Assembly (NCBI GenBank): GCA_037043455.1
Contig: JAWPHD010001417.1
Location: 62,001 to 126,000, forward strand
Length of the DNA: 64,000 nucleotides
Direction: 5' to 3'
From: Cyrtodaria siliqua
Lineage: Eukaryota > Mollusca > Bivalvia > Adapedonta > Hiatellidae
Shown: piece after piece, positions 12,742-23,512 of the stretch
Layout: every line of letters begins with the position of its first letter
How positions within the stretch are numbered: position 1 is the first letter of the stretch
The notes under the pieces: model-generated
The model's database searches: none
What the model saw: only the letters and a program-made list of their open reading frames with translations
What the model was told of the DNA's origin: nothing
Translations under genes and position numbers: made by a program

Positions 12742-14447
12742 ACATCTAGTTCACATCTGGCTCTTAATGAAACTATCCAAATAAGTGGACACACGAATTT
12801 GTGCAGTGTAAACAAGTATTCCAAAATGAACCAAAAACAACAAAAGCAAGTGGCTTTGTGTCGGTCAGAAATATAGAATTTCGTGACTTGATCATGTGTC
12901 GCCTTTGTTGAAAATAAAACATATTAACCTTTAGGAGAAGGTAGATACACGGAAACATTAGACCTACAGGGTGTAATAATTAATACTGGTTTGAACTGGA
13001 ATAATTGTATGCTCAGCAGAGCCATCTCCAGCGCATTTCAGCATATTAATTTATCGCATAACTTGCGGCGTGGGAATGTAATATCCATTACCATATTCAA
13101 CCAAAAACACTCAAAGAAGCATTCAAATGGGATTCCAATAGGGCTATGGCCTTGGACCGATCAATGGCAAAAAGGCCACTGAGGCACCAAACCTCACTCT
13201 TACCCTAATGTCATCCATATAAAACGTGATAGTGTTAATAAATATATCCACACCCTAGGGTTAGGGTTAGGGCTATATTCTCTAGCAAACTAAAGTTTAC
13301 CAATAATGAATATGACGTGCGTCGAAAAAGTAAGATGCCCTTGTATATTTATTTTTCAGTTTGTTGAATAAAATACATACAGCATTGTGTCTTTATATTA
13401 TCCTGTTTATATATATAATACGTGTACTGTTCACTTCAATAGGTGTTGTGCGAAACAATCCACTACTGGTGGAATTGATAAATTATTTGAACTTTTTCTT
13501 CTATATATAAAAATAATGCATTCCATTTCACAGGGAAAAGCATAGGAAAGGGAAGGATGTATTCTATCTTAGTAAAATGTAGGTTTACGATGGTGAGATG
13601 TTAATTCAAAATTTCAGATCAGAAATGTTTACCATAATTTGTGTTGATACGGACAATACATAATACAAAGAGTGGTGAACACAGGTTTACCGACATGGAA
13701 CGGTCAGTAGGCAATACGGCTTACTCGTTAGTTTAAATCGATGTTATGTGTACACACCTAGCTATTAGATATTATCCTGTATCCCTGTAAAACTGACACG
13801 ACTGTGTAAATAAAAGAACATCCCTCAAAAGGAAAGACACATTCTCAACATTTTGTGTATGGAGTCGCTTACTTCGTTTATTTTTATCCTATATTGTAAT
13901 TGTTGTTTGTGATGTTGGTTGAATGGTGTTTTACGTTATTTTCCTAAACATTTAAGCCGTATATGACGCTAAAATTGTTCGTGATGGTGGTAGGCCATCC
14001 ACTATTTCCTGGAAAGCAATAGTCCTGTGTACCTCCCGTTATCCGTAAGGTGCATCGGCGTAGCTACGGGCCTATACATCATTTTGGAAAATGGAAAAAC
14101 ATGAAATTCAAAATTCAATAAAACCTGAAGCTACAGGGTGTAGGGAGTTTAAGCTTCAACATGAGTTTCTTATTTCATTTTACAGTGTAAGTAATTCACC
14201 TTTGCCCATTTTACTTTTCATTTTTTTTAAAACAAATATTTCTTTAAATACTACACTTCAAGTGCTCTGTCAGATATACACCTAAACGCACCATTGCATA
14301 GCTAAGTTTAAACAAGACGGCGGAGAATGCCGCGAGGAACCCCTGAGTTTGTCGGGCCTATATATGCATTTCAGGTCAGCTACGCCCCTGAGTCGTGGTT
14401 TTCATTGTCTGCGACTGCTACATTTTCTGTTAAAAACAAGAAATGCT

Positions 14448-14860
14448 GAGGTAACACGAAACTGCAAGAACTGAGTTTAAACGAAACTGAGGTTACACAA
14501 AAAGAGTTTATACGAAACTGAGGTTAAACGAAACTGAGGTTACACGAAACTGCACGAAACTGAGGTTACACTAAACTGAGGTTATACGAAACGAGGTTAC
14601 ACGAAACTGCACAAAACTGAGGTTACACGAAACTGCGGTTACATGAAACTGAGGTCACACGAAACTCAGGTTTCACGAAACTGCACGAAACTGAGGTTAC
14701 ACGAAACTGAGGTTACACGAAACTGCACGAAACTGAAGTTACACGAAACTGAGGTTACACGAAACTGAGGTTAAACGAAACTGACGTTACTCGAAACTGA
14801 GGTTACACGAAACTGAGGTTACACGAAATTGCACGAAACTGATGATACACGAAACATAGC
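14448..14860 (+). repeat. Minisatellite, about 16-bp unit
   Basis: A tandem array of a unit close to acacgaaactgaggtt, with frequent shorter variants (acacgaaactgc). It spans about 410 bp, lies inside copy B and is absent from the equivalent part of copy A. Confidence 0.9.
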
Positions 14861-16204
14861 ATATCGCTCATATACCTTACTCTGATGGATGCAACTCATT
14901 TACGTTATCTTTAAAGTCGACATCCAATAATATTATATAAACCAGGGGTAACATAAAGAAATGAAAATTCCAAATTGTGTTGCCTTTTATTTACTTACAA
15001 TAAAATGCAAAAAGGTTTAAACTGTGATTGATAAAGATGTCAAAATGACCATGTGACACTTTTAAAGATAAAACAAGTTTCTCCATTTATAAGATTAAAG
15101 TAATTTTTTCTCGACTCGCTGAACACAAATACAAAGAGTATAATTTAGCAATACAGAGAAAACAGCTGAATGTGTTGTCGGACAGATTGAAGGGTTGTGG
15201 TTCGATCCTCGACGTATCCATGCTATTTATTATTGAGCACGATAATTAATCCACATTCCGAAGTCCTGGTTCTATTTAGTAAATCTGCACGTAATCGTCG
15301 AAATAGGGAGATGAAGTATCCGTAGATAGATATAAGGACACTAATTTTGAGGTCAGTAAATTTACCACATCGTTTTAGAATGAAAGTACGTCTATACACC
15401 AACACATTAGCGTGCTTTCAGTGCATGTCCATCAGGTATACTTTCCCATTAGAGACAGAAATTCCATAAATGCAATGTTTCTGAGAATCACGCTGTAGAC
15501 GTAATTATCAAATGTTCTCATCAGAAGCCAATGCAAATGTTGTTTGATTGAAAATGAAGTCGTAATAATAGAATAATTATGTTCAAAGTCTCGTATGTCT
15601 AGTCTGATGTATTAAATAAATATTTCTGAGTGGCCTTTTAATCCAACGTTAGGGTGAATCAGTCATGTTTTTGTTCAAAAAAGAAATGTCAGATTCTAAA
15701 ATAAAATTTCCCAGGCAGAAACAACCACTTGGATTTGTCGCACTCATATTTTATGAATTGTTTTTGATATCTGTAGAAACTGTCTAATAGCTCGGATGTG
15801 TTAACCGTCTTTCATAATAGGAAAACCGTATTACTGCAGGAGAGGAATATGTTTAATGAGATAAGAGACGATAGCCTGATAAGAGGACACCGCGTTGCTA
15901 ATGTATACTTGTTTACATCAATACTAACCTCGGCTGTAGTTATCATCTATTCATTTAATCAGCTGTTAATAGCAATATTGATGAAACCTTTTACAGGTGT
16001 GGTATTTGTCGTCAACACGTACTCCTATTATTTTGATACGACTTAGTTTTTGTGTTTTGTGGTTGCCTGTTGTCCTTGAATGCTGCTTTCCCTGTCCGAT
16101 ATTTGTGTCTTTCTTTTGCAATAACAATTAATTAATTATGAACCTCTTTAAGACATTTTAATATACTAAAGGAAAAGACGAAACGCAGCTCGGGAATTTC
16201 GGCT

Positions 16205-16660
16205 ATACACATCGATAAGAAAAAGTAGCATTCAAGGACGACAGTCAACCACAAACACACACAGAAACAAAGAACAACTTTAAAATGAATAAAATGCCAA
16301 GTAAAACATCACAAACATAAAAGAGTTGACAATAGGGCCACCGCCCTGGAACGGTCAGTGGCAAAAAAGGCCACTGGAGGTTTAAACCAGGTTCTAGGGT
16401 GCACTAAACCTCACAGTTACCCTACTGTCATCCCAATAAAACTGGACATGTAAATAAAGAAATACCCACCATAAACTATTCTCTAACCAACAAGGCAGCA
16501 TAAATAGGCAATATAAGTAAAAGAAAAAGATGCTCGTATATGTATACATACACAAAATCAATAGCCTAGAAAGCCACAAAGAAGGTACTCATTGACTTGG
16601 CAGAAGCCAGAGCAACAAGAGAATAAACCATTGAGGGCACGACAAGACAAGACTGCAGAC
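16205..16660 (+). repeat. Dispersed repeat R1
   Basis: A full-length R1 copy with all core blocks, starting near the gtagcattcaaggacgacag block. It sits in copy B of the host duplication just before sequence matching 5.15 kb of copy A. Confidence 0.75.
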
Positions 16661-16869
16661 AAACATCAAACGTCACTGTCCTTTCCTGTCCGGTCATCGC
16701 ACAATTAAAGAGGAAAGTATAGTGGTGAACTGTAACTTTTGTTCGGAAAAAAATATTAAAACATCACAGCACACGAAATGTTATCTCTACAAAGTTTCAG
16801 TATTGACAGAAAACGCGTTTTGCTAAAACATATGAGCAAACACTGGATGCAGCATTTTGCAATCTCTTG

Positions 16870-17140
16870 TTTACGTGGTCCCGCCATAATTCTATCAAGC
16901 TAAGGAAAAGCTTATATTAGCATGATTTTATAACGGATATTTTGAAAACCAAAACACCTTTAAAATATTTTACGGAAAAAAAAATGCGGTAACCTGATTA
17001 AAATTACCTATTAAATGTTTTAAATTTACAATATACAAACTCTAATAGACACAATTAAGGTTTTATTTCATACCCCAGCCAACCCCGTTTTCGCTTGTTG
17101 GATGGGGTATGAAAGTATAATACTCGGACCACGTAATGTC
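16870..17140 (+). repeat. MITE R4
   Basis: An R4 copy of about 270 bp with degraded left end (acgtggtcccgcc) and a right end reading ggaccacgtaatg. The inner sequence matches the copies at 7.76 and 53.13 kb. Confidence 0.65.
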
Positions 17141-17357
17141 ACATTAAATACAATACTGAAATGGCTCAAAAATGTCAAAGCGCAATTTCAACATTTATAA
17201 AGTGTTAAAATGTGTACTGTGATTATTAAGTCTACAACATCATAGTTCTTTATCTACCTGCAACCCTTTTTCTTTCTTTCTTTTAAAACACCTTGGGATT
17301 TCTCTGGAATGCTACGTGGAATTAAGTGTGCAGTATATCAGTTACATAAAATTCTCG

Positions 17358-17362
17358 AATTG
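17358..17362. repeat. Target-site duplication of Element 1, left copy
   Basis: AATTG precedes the left end of Element 1 and recurs at 33,375-33,379. The paralogous unoccupied site at 5,497-5,501 has a single AATTG in the same context, which fixes both element boundaries. Confidence 0.85.
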
Positions 17363-17615
17363 ATATATATGTATTTTGGGGTTTCTGTTGTAATTTTTTT
17401 TTTTACCTCGAATTGCAGCAGAACGACCCCAAAATAAACACATATATAATAAATCACCATGAAATGGTGATTTTACTTGATTTATTAAAACTTTTTTAAA
17501 ATAGGGGTAGTGAAGATTGCAAGTTTAATTTTTTTAAATAAATCATCATGAAATAGTGATTTTACTTGATTTATTAAAACTTTTTAAAAATAGGGGTAGT
17601 GAAGATTGCAAGTTT
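17363..17615 (+). repeat. Element 1 left terminal inverted repeat
   Basis: Matches the complement of 33,122-33,374 almost base for base. The outer 85 bp contains two opposing copies of a tattttggggt block, which could fold as a terminal hairpin. The inner part holds two direct copies of an 89-bp unit (starting near 17,450 and 17,539), each with a small tca(c/t)catgaaat(g/a)gtga palindrome. Confidence 0.95.
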
Positions 17616-17769
17616 ATTTTTTTTATAAATTATCAAAATTATAAAATGTTTCTTTAATACAAAACAAATTTTGTTGATTTGTTATTAAAATTACATTCAA
17701 ATCAACAATTTTCTGACCTTGAATACAAAGGTGGTGGATCGTACTCATACACATTACTAAAACAATTTA

Positions 17770-18363
17770 TTACCCACTTTTTAGACTTTTTTGTAAGGTT
17801 GCCATTGCTTCTTTTCTTCCCTGCTCTACTAGTTCTTTTTTTTGAGCTTCACTTATTTCAGCCTTTTTTTGTTTGGTGTCTTCTTTTAAACTATAATATT
17901 TATCTAACTCATCTAAAATCATCTTAAACTCTTGATCAGATATTTGTGCATCACTCAACGCTTTTGATATTTACTGCTTTATACTATTTAACTTAGCCTC
18001 TGCCAAAGTTTTTATTTCATGATGTTTTTGAGCTTTTGCATTAAGCTTGCGTCTGATAAAATTAACACAAACACCTGTAGCTCCACATACTATTGCTGCT
18101 ATTTCCAAAGGTAACAAAACTGGAATAACAAATCCAATCCCAGCCATAATAACACCTGCAGATATCAAGGTAGTGTCAATTCCATCTGTAATATTAATAC
18201 CACGTTTATATTTTTTATAAAGTGACTGACGTATATCTCGTTCTGTAATTAACTTTTTTTCAATTTCTGAAATCTTTTGTAATCTATAATTTTGTCCGTT
18301 TTCCACTGAATTTTCCACTGACAAATCAGGATATATACTTGGTGCTGTTGGTTGCTTTGGCAT
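17770..18363 (-). pseudogene. Small two-membrane-segment protein, one in-frame stop
   Basis: The frame starts at 18,363 and runs 130 codons to a TAA at 17,971-17,973. The same frame then continues, still coding-like, to 17,770, for about 197 codons in all. Before the stop there is a basic linker and a hydrophobic hairpin (about residues 65-105, with GVIMAGIGFVIPVLL). After it there is a charged helix with ISDQEFKMILDELDKYY. I do not know its function. As the left-most gene beside the terminal repeat, and with a membrane hairpin, it might be a virion or membrane-associated accessory protein. The stop could be a nonsense mutation or a readthrough site; mutation is more likely given other lesions in the element. 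Confidence 0.7.
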
Positions 18364-18386
18364 TTTTTTTATTAATAAATAAAAAA

Positions 18387-18883
18387 TTAAATTAATTCAA
18401 TTAATAATGATGCCACCGTATTTACAGCTGTAGCGTTGGCAACCTTGCATACAAAGTTAACAACAGAACCAGCGCCAATCTCTAAAGGTTCATCAAAGTT
18501 ATCATGATTGCGTGGAATGATGTGAAGCGTTATACCATAATTTGGTTTTCAACGCCATTGACAGAAACTATTACAGTTACGTCACCAACTAATCGGTCAC
18601 TTGCTAAACCTATTCCCATAATCCGTCCACGGCGTGTCATTACATGCCCCACATTTGATTCTGCCCCACCATTACCAAATGAGAGTATTCTATTCAACAC
18701 AAGTGGGCCCTTAGCCTCCGCAAATATTGTTATAATCCCATATTTAAGATTATCAACTCTATTTCTCAAATGATTAAACTGGTCAACAAAAGGCACAATT
18801 CCTCTATATAAATCTTGAACATCATTTATCAAAGTCTCTAAGTCTTCTGTTTTTTTAGAGCTTGGTGGTCCAAATATACTCAT
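18387..18883 (-). pseudogene. Small structural-type protein with a single-base frameshift
   Basis: The first part starts at 18,883 and gives 117 codons: a short helical N-terminus (about residues 10-45) followed by beta-type sequence with RRGRIMGIGLASDRLVGDV. It stops near 18,530. Coding-like sequence continues in another frame to a stop at 18,387-18,389, consistent with one base lost near 18,530. The helix followed by beta strands recalls trimeric fibre-like virion proteins, but that is only a resemblance. It lies 7 bp downstream of the end of the penton-like gene and on the same strand, so the three left genes may be co-oriented late genes. Confidence 0.7.
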
Positions 18884-18890
18884 TGTTTTT

Positions 18891-19553
18891 TTATAAAAAT
18901 ATATTTTTTAAATAATTTCTAAAAACACAACTCATAGGCAAACCGTGATTATCTATTTTGTTGCCATACTCATCTCTAACTTCTATTTTCAATTCAGTAA
19001 TTGCACCATTCATAAGACAGTGATATTCAGGATAAAAACTTGTATATACAATATCTCCATACTGCTTATTTACCACAGGTACAACACCTATAATAGTGCT
19101 TGGTGCACCATTGAAATAATTACTACTTGTATTAACTTGTTTCAGATGAACATATAGCTGTTTATAAGGAGCTAAATCCATTGGGTAATCTCCTAAAGTA
19201 GTACCTGTCAACCATTTTCTATCCTTGAATCCCAGCATTTTTGAAAGACCGCTTGACATTCGTGTCTCTATTGACGTATCTATAATGGCTCTGCCAATTT
19301 GCTCAATACTGTCCAGGGTAATATTTTCATTTAGCTTTTTAAACTTTTTTGCTAAGTATGGAATGTTATAGAGTCCACTTGGAAAATGTTCTATTTTGTC
19401 TGGGTTTCTTGTCTTTGCGGTTTCGTGAATAATATTAAACCAACCGATAGTGTATGTAAAACTTTTTAATCCAACGCGCTTAGTTCCATCTCTATTATCG
19501 ATATACTGTTGTAAATTAATAGAGTTGTCTATGTTTGAAATTGTATGAAACAT
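18891..19553 (-). CDS. Probable minor capsid (penton-like) protein, 220 aa
   Basis: An intact 220-residue frame. The C-terminal half is rich in predicted beta strands. It ends with a LYVHLKQVNTSSNYFNG segment, a TIIGVVPV strand and an ITELKIEVRDEYGN strand followed by DNHGLPMSCVF. That arrangement (a short disulfide-free beta domain ending in a LxI.V.DExG.x-D..G-P strand pair) is what I associate with minor capsid proteins next to double-jelly-roll capsid genes in Polinton-like elements. It has no membrane segment. Its start faces the start of the 19,592 gene across 38 bp, so the two share a divergent promoter region. The role as penton is inferred; a structure prediction showing a single jelly roll would support it. 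Confidence 0.5.
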   Translation of the reverse strand: MFHTISNIDNSINLQQYIDNRDGTKRVGLKSFTYTIGWFNIIHETAKTRNPDKIEHFPSGLYNIPYLAKKFKKLNENITLDSIEQIGRAIIDTSIETRMSSGLSKMLGFKDRKWLTGTTLGDYPMDLAPYKQLYVHLKQVNTSSNYFNGAPSTIIGVVPVVNKQYGDIVYTSFYPEYHCLMNGAITELKIEVRDEYGNKIDNHGLPMSCVFRNYLKNIFL

Positions 19554-19591
19554 TTTTTTTTAATATAATAAATATAAAAACACAAATAAAA
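19554..19591. promoter_or_regulatory. Divergent promoter region
   Basis: A 38-bp A+T-only tract between two start codons. It contains TAATATAATAAATATAAAAA, giving TATA-like elements for both directions, and the leaders must be very short. It resembles the A-rich leaders in front of most other genes of Element 1. Confidence 0.5.
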
Positions 19592-20857
19592 ATGATTTCT
19601 AAAGAATTCAAATATAACCCGGATGCTCAATATTTAAATACTTTTAGCAAGAAAGTGATAGATATAATAAATCAAAACATAGTCATTACATCAGACGGTA
19701 AAGACTTTAAAGCATCATTTCCCAATGTCTTTGAAAAATATAAACTTCCATACGTTAAATCAGATGCTATAGTCCAACGTTGGGGAACAGATTGGATGTT
19801 ATTTTGGCAGAATCAGTTAAACTTTGCTATTTGGTGTGCAACAACTGGATGTGGTATTGATTTTAACAATCATCTAAAAGCTGATACTTTGGTTGGTGCG
19901 TTATTTCGATTTCATGTCTATTACCAAGTTAGAAGAATATTATTTGAAATGAGTGTAGCATTACCGCAAGACTCAAATTGGAATGCTTTTAATAACACAT
20001 ATAACCGAAACGCATACGAGAGAATATGCAAGGAGTTTAACGTTGATTTATATTCAGACTGGAGACAGAAACAAAGCTATAATAATGGTCTAGGAACAAT
20101 TTACAATTACTGGACACATATTGGTTATCATCCTTTGGTAAATACTGTATACGACATCAAAACGATGAGTTTTACAGTCTATGAGAGTGATAAAACATAT
20201 CATATTGATTACATTGCACAAGGATTTGAGGCAGACAACAGCTGGTCTACTTTTATACTAGATGATTCATCTGGATTTACAAGGGCAGGAGTAGAAAGAA
20301 TCAATGACAGCATAAGAATATATTGCTGGGCAATTCTTGGTTCACAATCACAAACAAGAACTGATATACTTGGAACTGGAACGGCATTTGATGCACAAAA
20401 ACAATGTTTAGCAAATGTAGAGGACGCAATAAATAGTCCCATCGACTTGCCCAGTCAAATTTCAAGATATGAAAACACTCTAAAATATGCAAGAAGTAGA
20501 GTAAATTTTGTCTATGGAAGTGGATTGTATATGTCTCCGAACGACATGGAATTAAGAATCGGAATAATACAAGACTACAATAATGAAATTGTAATAGCAA
20601 CCGATGCACAAGCATTAGGATTGAACAATGATGTAAATGTAAAACCAGTGCCACCAAAAAATATTCAACCTTTTCAAGGTACCAAAACAAAGAAATTTTT
20701 ACCGGAACATTCTGATAAATCAATACATAAAACTATGGAGCATAACCCACCAGAAATACAAAAAATAGCGATTGAACATGAAGATAACAAAACAACCATA
20801 ATTGTTGGTACTATAGTAATAGGTCTTGCTGCATTACTTATTTACGAGATTTACTAA
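19592..20857 (+). CDS. Hypothetical 421-aa protein with C-terminal membrane anchor
   Basis: I chose the ATG at 19,592 (MISKEFKYN). The upstream ATG at 19,535 would lie inside the opposing gene and across the A+T promoter tract. The protein has no recognised enzyme motif. It is rich in aromatic residues (RWGTDWMLFWQNQLNFAIW near residues 65-85, WRQKQ and NYWTHIGYHP further on). The last 20 residues are a membrane segment (TIIVGTIVIGLAALLIYEIY), preceded by a charged Pro-rich linker. It ends 20 bp inside the end of the convergent 22,196 gene. A virion surface or assembly protein is plausible, but not shown. Confidence 0.8.
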   Translation: MISKEFKYNPDAQYLNTFSKKVIDIINQNIVITSDGKDFKASFPNVFEKYKLPYVKSDAIVQRWGTDWMLFWQNQLNFAIWCATTGCGIDFNNHLKADTLVGALFRFHVYYQVRRILFEMSVALPQDSNWNAFNNTYNRNAYERICKEFNVDLYSDWRQKQSYNNGLGTIYNYWTHIGYHPLVNTVYDIKTMSFTVYESDKTYHIDYIAQGFEADNSWSTFILDDSSGFTRAGVERINDSIRIYCWAILGSQSQTRTDILGTGTAFDAQKQCLANVEDAINSPIDLPSQISRYENTLKYARSRVNFVYGSGLYMSPNDMELRIGIIQDYNNEIVIATDAQALGLNNDVNVKPVPPKNIQPFQGTKTKKFLPEHSDKSIHKTMEHNPPEIQKIAIEHEDNKTTIIVGTIVIGLAALLIYEIY

Positions 20858-22196
20858 ACCACTCTTTGGCTGCCACATACAACAACCCGGAAACAAACAC
20901 AAGCAGAGCCCATAGATTGTTACCAAGCCAATTAATAACATTACCTGTTGCAGATAAAAGCCATGATACTATTGCACCAATAACTCCTGGAAGTGCTGCA
21001 GCAGCTTTACCAGCTAGGTTGGCAAGAAGTTTACCAAGATTAAATAGTTGTTTTTTTATCCAATCTTTTACACTTGATGGATCAGGTTTTGGAGTTGGAA
21101 CAGGTGCAGTCCCTTCTCCTGTTGTAGGAATAATGGTCTCAACTAATACCCCAATAATCATACCAAAGGCAGTCAAAATACTAACAATAGTAATACCTTG
21201 CTCCCTATATAAGGTTTTGATTCTCTCACCCAATGTTGTGTCTTCTCTTAACACCTTATTTATAGTTTCTTTTATCCTGTTTATTTGACTGCGTAATGCT
21301 TCTTTGTTTTCACTCGCCGCTTCAAGTCGATTACTTCTTTCATCTTCTAAGTTTTTTATTCTGTCACGTAGGCGCTCTTGTTGAAACTCATCCTCCTGCC
21401 CGGGGGTGCTAACCTGTTCTAATTTTTGTTTTTCTTTTGTTATGTCTTTATCAAGCTCAGTGAGCTTTGAAAGATTATTAGTAAGTTCTCCGCGAAAGCT
21501 TTGCAATACCTTATCTAAACCTCGTATCTCTCGCATTGTTAGACTTTCTGGTTGAACAGCAGTTTTAGGATGAGTTTCATCTATTATATTACTCAAATCA
21601 CTCTCAATTGTATTTACAGCATCTACTGTATTTTGTACATCTTCAGTTGTTGAAAAAGTTTGCATTTGTATATCTTCTCCTGCTTTTGTGAGGGTATTTT
21701 TTGATTCTAATAAGGCTGCAAAGTCTGCCCTACCCCGAGCAACTCTTTCACGTGGAACTAAATAATCATACATTTTTAAAGTGTTTTTCACAAAGTTAAT
21801 ACCATGTTTTTTAACTAAAGTGTCCAGCTTATAAAATTTGACTGCACTATTTCCCTTATGATAAGTAAGTGGAGCATCATCTGTTCCCAACTGAACTGCA
21901 TATAACATTGTTCTACCGTTTTCGTCCTTATCCACTTTGAAATTTTTATAATCAATTTCGCTGGTATCATCGTGAAATTCTTTATAAAATTCATCTACTA
22001 ACCACCGTTTATGTTTAAGCTGTTCTTCTGTTTTATCTTCCCCTTGAAGCTGATCAATATAGTTATTTTCATTTACAATTTGTCTCTGAAATTCTGAGTC
22101 AGGTTGTATAATTTCGTCTTCAAGTATTCTATCCAAGTCTTCTTCAGTCATAGTGTCAATATCGAACGCAGGATTTTCAAATCCTCCTTCAGCCAT
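20838..22196 (-). CDS. Hypothetical 452-aa coiled-coil protein with two membrane segments
   Basis: N-terminal acidic region beginning with a GFENPAFD motif (residues 5-12). A middle domain (about 75-150) and a long coiled coil (about 225-315) follow, including LRDRIKNLEDERSNRLEA. Then comes a membrane segment (about 334-354), a Pro-rich linker, an Ala-rich amphipathic stretch (385-415) and a second membrane segment (426-444) with a short basic tail. I associate this architecture with a conserved protein found next to the capsid gene in invertebrate Polinton-like elements; its biochemical role is not known to me. It starts 47 bp from the capsid gene, divergently, over an A+T tract. Confidence 0.8.
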   Translation of the reverse strand: MAEGGFENPAFDIDTMTEEDLDRILEDEIIQPDSEFQRQIVNENNYIDQLQGEDKTEEQLKHKRWLVDEFYKEFHDDTSEIDYKNFKVDKDENGRTMLYAVQLGTDDAPLTYHKGNSAVKFYKLDTLVKKHGINFVKNTLKMYDYLVPRERVARGRADFAALLESKNTLTKAGEDIQMQTFSTTEDVQNTVDAVNTIESDLSNIIDETHPKTAVQPESLTMREIRGLDKVLQSFRGELTNNLSKLTELDKDITKEKQKLEQVSTPGQEDEFQQERLRDRIKNLEDERSNRLEAASENKEALRSQINRIKETINKVLREDTTLGERIKTLYREQGITIVSILTAFGMIIGVLVETIIPTTGEGTAPVPTPKPDPSSVKDWIKKQLFNLGKLLANLAGKAAAALPGVIGAIVSWLLSATGNVINWLGNNLWALLVFVSGLLYVAAKEWFSKSRK

Positions 22197-22243
22197 TGTT
22201 TATTTAATTTAATTTTAAAAAATATATTTAAAAAATAAAAACA
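22197..22243. promoter_or_regulatory. Divergent promoter region in front of the capsid gene
   Basis: A 47-bp tract made almost only of A and T, with TTTAAAAAATATATTTAAAA followed by an A-rich leader and a start context of acaatg. The same arrangement precedes the genes at 26,707, 26,968 and (inverted) 18,883. Confidence 0.5.
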
Positions 22244-23512
22244 ATGTCGGCTTACGGAAACAAACTCAGCCCTCATAGAAAACTAAGAGAACCTCATGGT
22301 GCCAAAGGCATCCGCACAAGTGTAGTAATAACTAATAATCCATCAACAATAGACCAAAACCAGCAACTGCTTGTGAGATTTCCCAACCTAAGTACTAATG
22401 ATGTGATAGTTCCAAGTACTGCTCGTCTTGCCTTTGAAATAGAACTTAAAAGCAGAACAGACGCCAACGCTACTCTATTTCAAAATCTGGGTAGAACAAT
22501 TGTAAAAAAAATGACAATAAGAATAAGTGGCAATGAAGTCATGTCAATAGATGACAGTGATATATATCATTGTTATGTAGATTTATGGAAAAGCCCTACT
22601 GAACGACAAAACATAGCTTACCAAGGTATTGGTAAACCAAACATGTTAAAACATAGAGTTAGCGCGGGAGATGCTTCCTCAGACACTAAAGATGAAGCTA
22701 TAGCAGCAGCTTATGGAAATAGATTTTGTATTCCACTGGACTTTGAAATGTTAGAAAGTCATATGCCATTTTATCAAGCGGGGCTTGGTGATAGGTTAGA
22801 ATATGAATTAACGTTTAACGATTATAACAAAGTTATCAAAAGCGCTGATGCTGATGCATCTTATGTAATAAAAAATATCTGCTTGGAATTTGATACAGTT
22901 AGTGATGTTGAATTAGCCAGACAAATAAGACAGCAAATCAATGGTAAGATGTCATTTATGTATGATCGTATCTTGCGGCATAGAAAAATAATAGCAAACA
23001 AATCTGATACTCTTTGGAACATCAACATTAATGTACCAGCACGGAGCATGAAAGGTATTTTAATGCTGTTTGAAGACCCAGAAAGAACAAGCACAGAAAC
23101 CTATTACAACCCAAAGATTGAAAAGGTTGAAATGACAATAGAGGGAGTACCAAATCAGTTGTATAGTCAGGGCTTGAAGGCATATCAACATTGGGATGAA
23201 ATCAACAAATATTTTGCCTTAACATCAAAAAGAAACAAAGAGACAGAAATAGTGGCGAGGGACTTAAACTTTACCAGTGTTTCTCTTGAGACCTATTTGA
23301 CAAAATCATATGCTTTGTGGCTTGACCTTAGAACATGTAATGACAATTTATTACACGGCAGTGGAAGAAGAATAGAAAACGGCAGTGAAGGCATAACGAT
23401 ATTAATAAATAAAAAAGCAGATGCAGATCAAACTTTAAATATTTACATATATATAATACAAGATGCGCAAATCAATTTCGAAGATGGAAGATTCAAAGAA
23501 GCAGGATACTAG
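22244..23512 (+). CDS. Probable major capsid protein (double jelly-roll type), 422 aa
   Basis: An intact 422-residue frame with high beta content and the pattern I associate with Polinton-like major capsid proteins. Features include an early RFPNLSTNDVIVPSTARLAF strand pair (about 45-64), LGRTIVKKMTIRISG (about 86-100), a central IPLDFEMLESHMPFY (about 164-178), KSDTLWNININVPARSMKG (about 253-271) and a closing DLRTCNDNLLHGSGRRIENG segment. The family forms the icosahedral shell. The ATG follows an A-rich leader. The ATPase frame begins inside its last 29 bp, so the two are likely cotranscribed. No disruption is present. Alternative: another structural protein; a fold prediction with two jelly rolls would settle it. 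Confidence 0.72.
   Translation: MSAYGNKLSPHRKLREPHGAKGIRTSVVITNNPSTIDQNQQLLVRFPNLSTNDVIVPSTARLAFEIELKSRTDANATLFQNLGRTIVKKMTIRISGNEVMSIDDSDIYHCYVDLWKSPTERQNIAYQGIGKPNMLKHRVSAGDASSDTKDEAIAAAYGNRFCIPLDFEMLESHMPFYQAGLGDRLEYELTFNDYNKVIKSADADASYVIKNICLEFDTVSDVELARQIRQQINGKMSFMYDRILRHRKIIANKSDTLWNININVPARSMKGILMLFEDPERTSTETYYNPKIEKVEMTIEGVPNQLYSQGLKAYQHWDEINKYFALTSKRNKETEIVARDLNFTSVSLETYLTKSYALWLDLRTCNDNLLHGSGRRIENGSEGITILINKKADADQTLNIYIYIIQDAQINFEDGRFKEAGY

Larger units (their letters stand above)
12930..17357. repeat. Host segmental duplication, copy B, left part
   Basis: Collinear with copy A (about 2.9-5.5 kb). It contains an R1 copy at 16.2 kb and an R4 copy at 16.87 kb, and ends exactly at the target duplication of Element 1. 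The rest of copy B continues at 33,380 and again at 42,387, because two large elements inserted into it. Confidence 0.8.

Noticed and set aside
13253..13272. Short run of ttaggg units, possible interstitial telomere repeat
   Set aside because: Only about two to three units; too short to infer a telomere fusion or telomerase event.
14448..14860. CRISPR-like array
   Set aside because: Units are short, contiguous and without unique spacers; a eukaryotic minisatellite explains it.
20301..20723. 140-codon minus-strand frame overlapping the 19,592 gene
   Set aside because: Shadow of the real plus-strand gene; composition is typical of an antisense frame.
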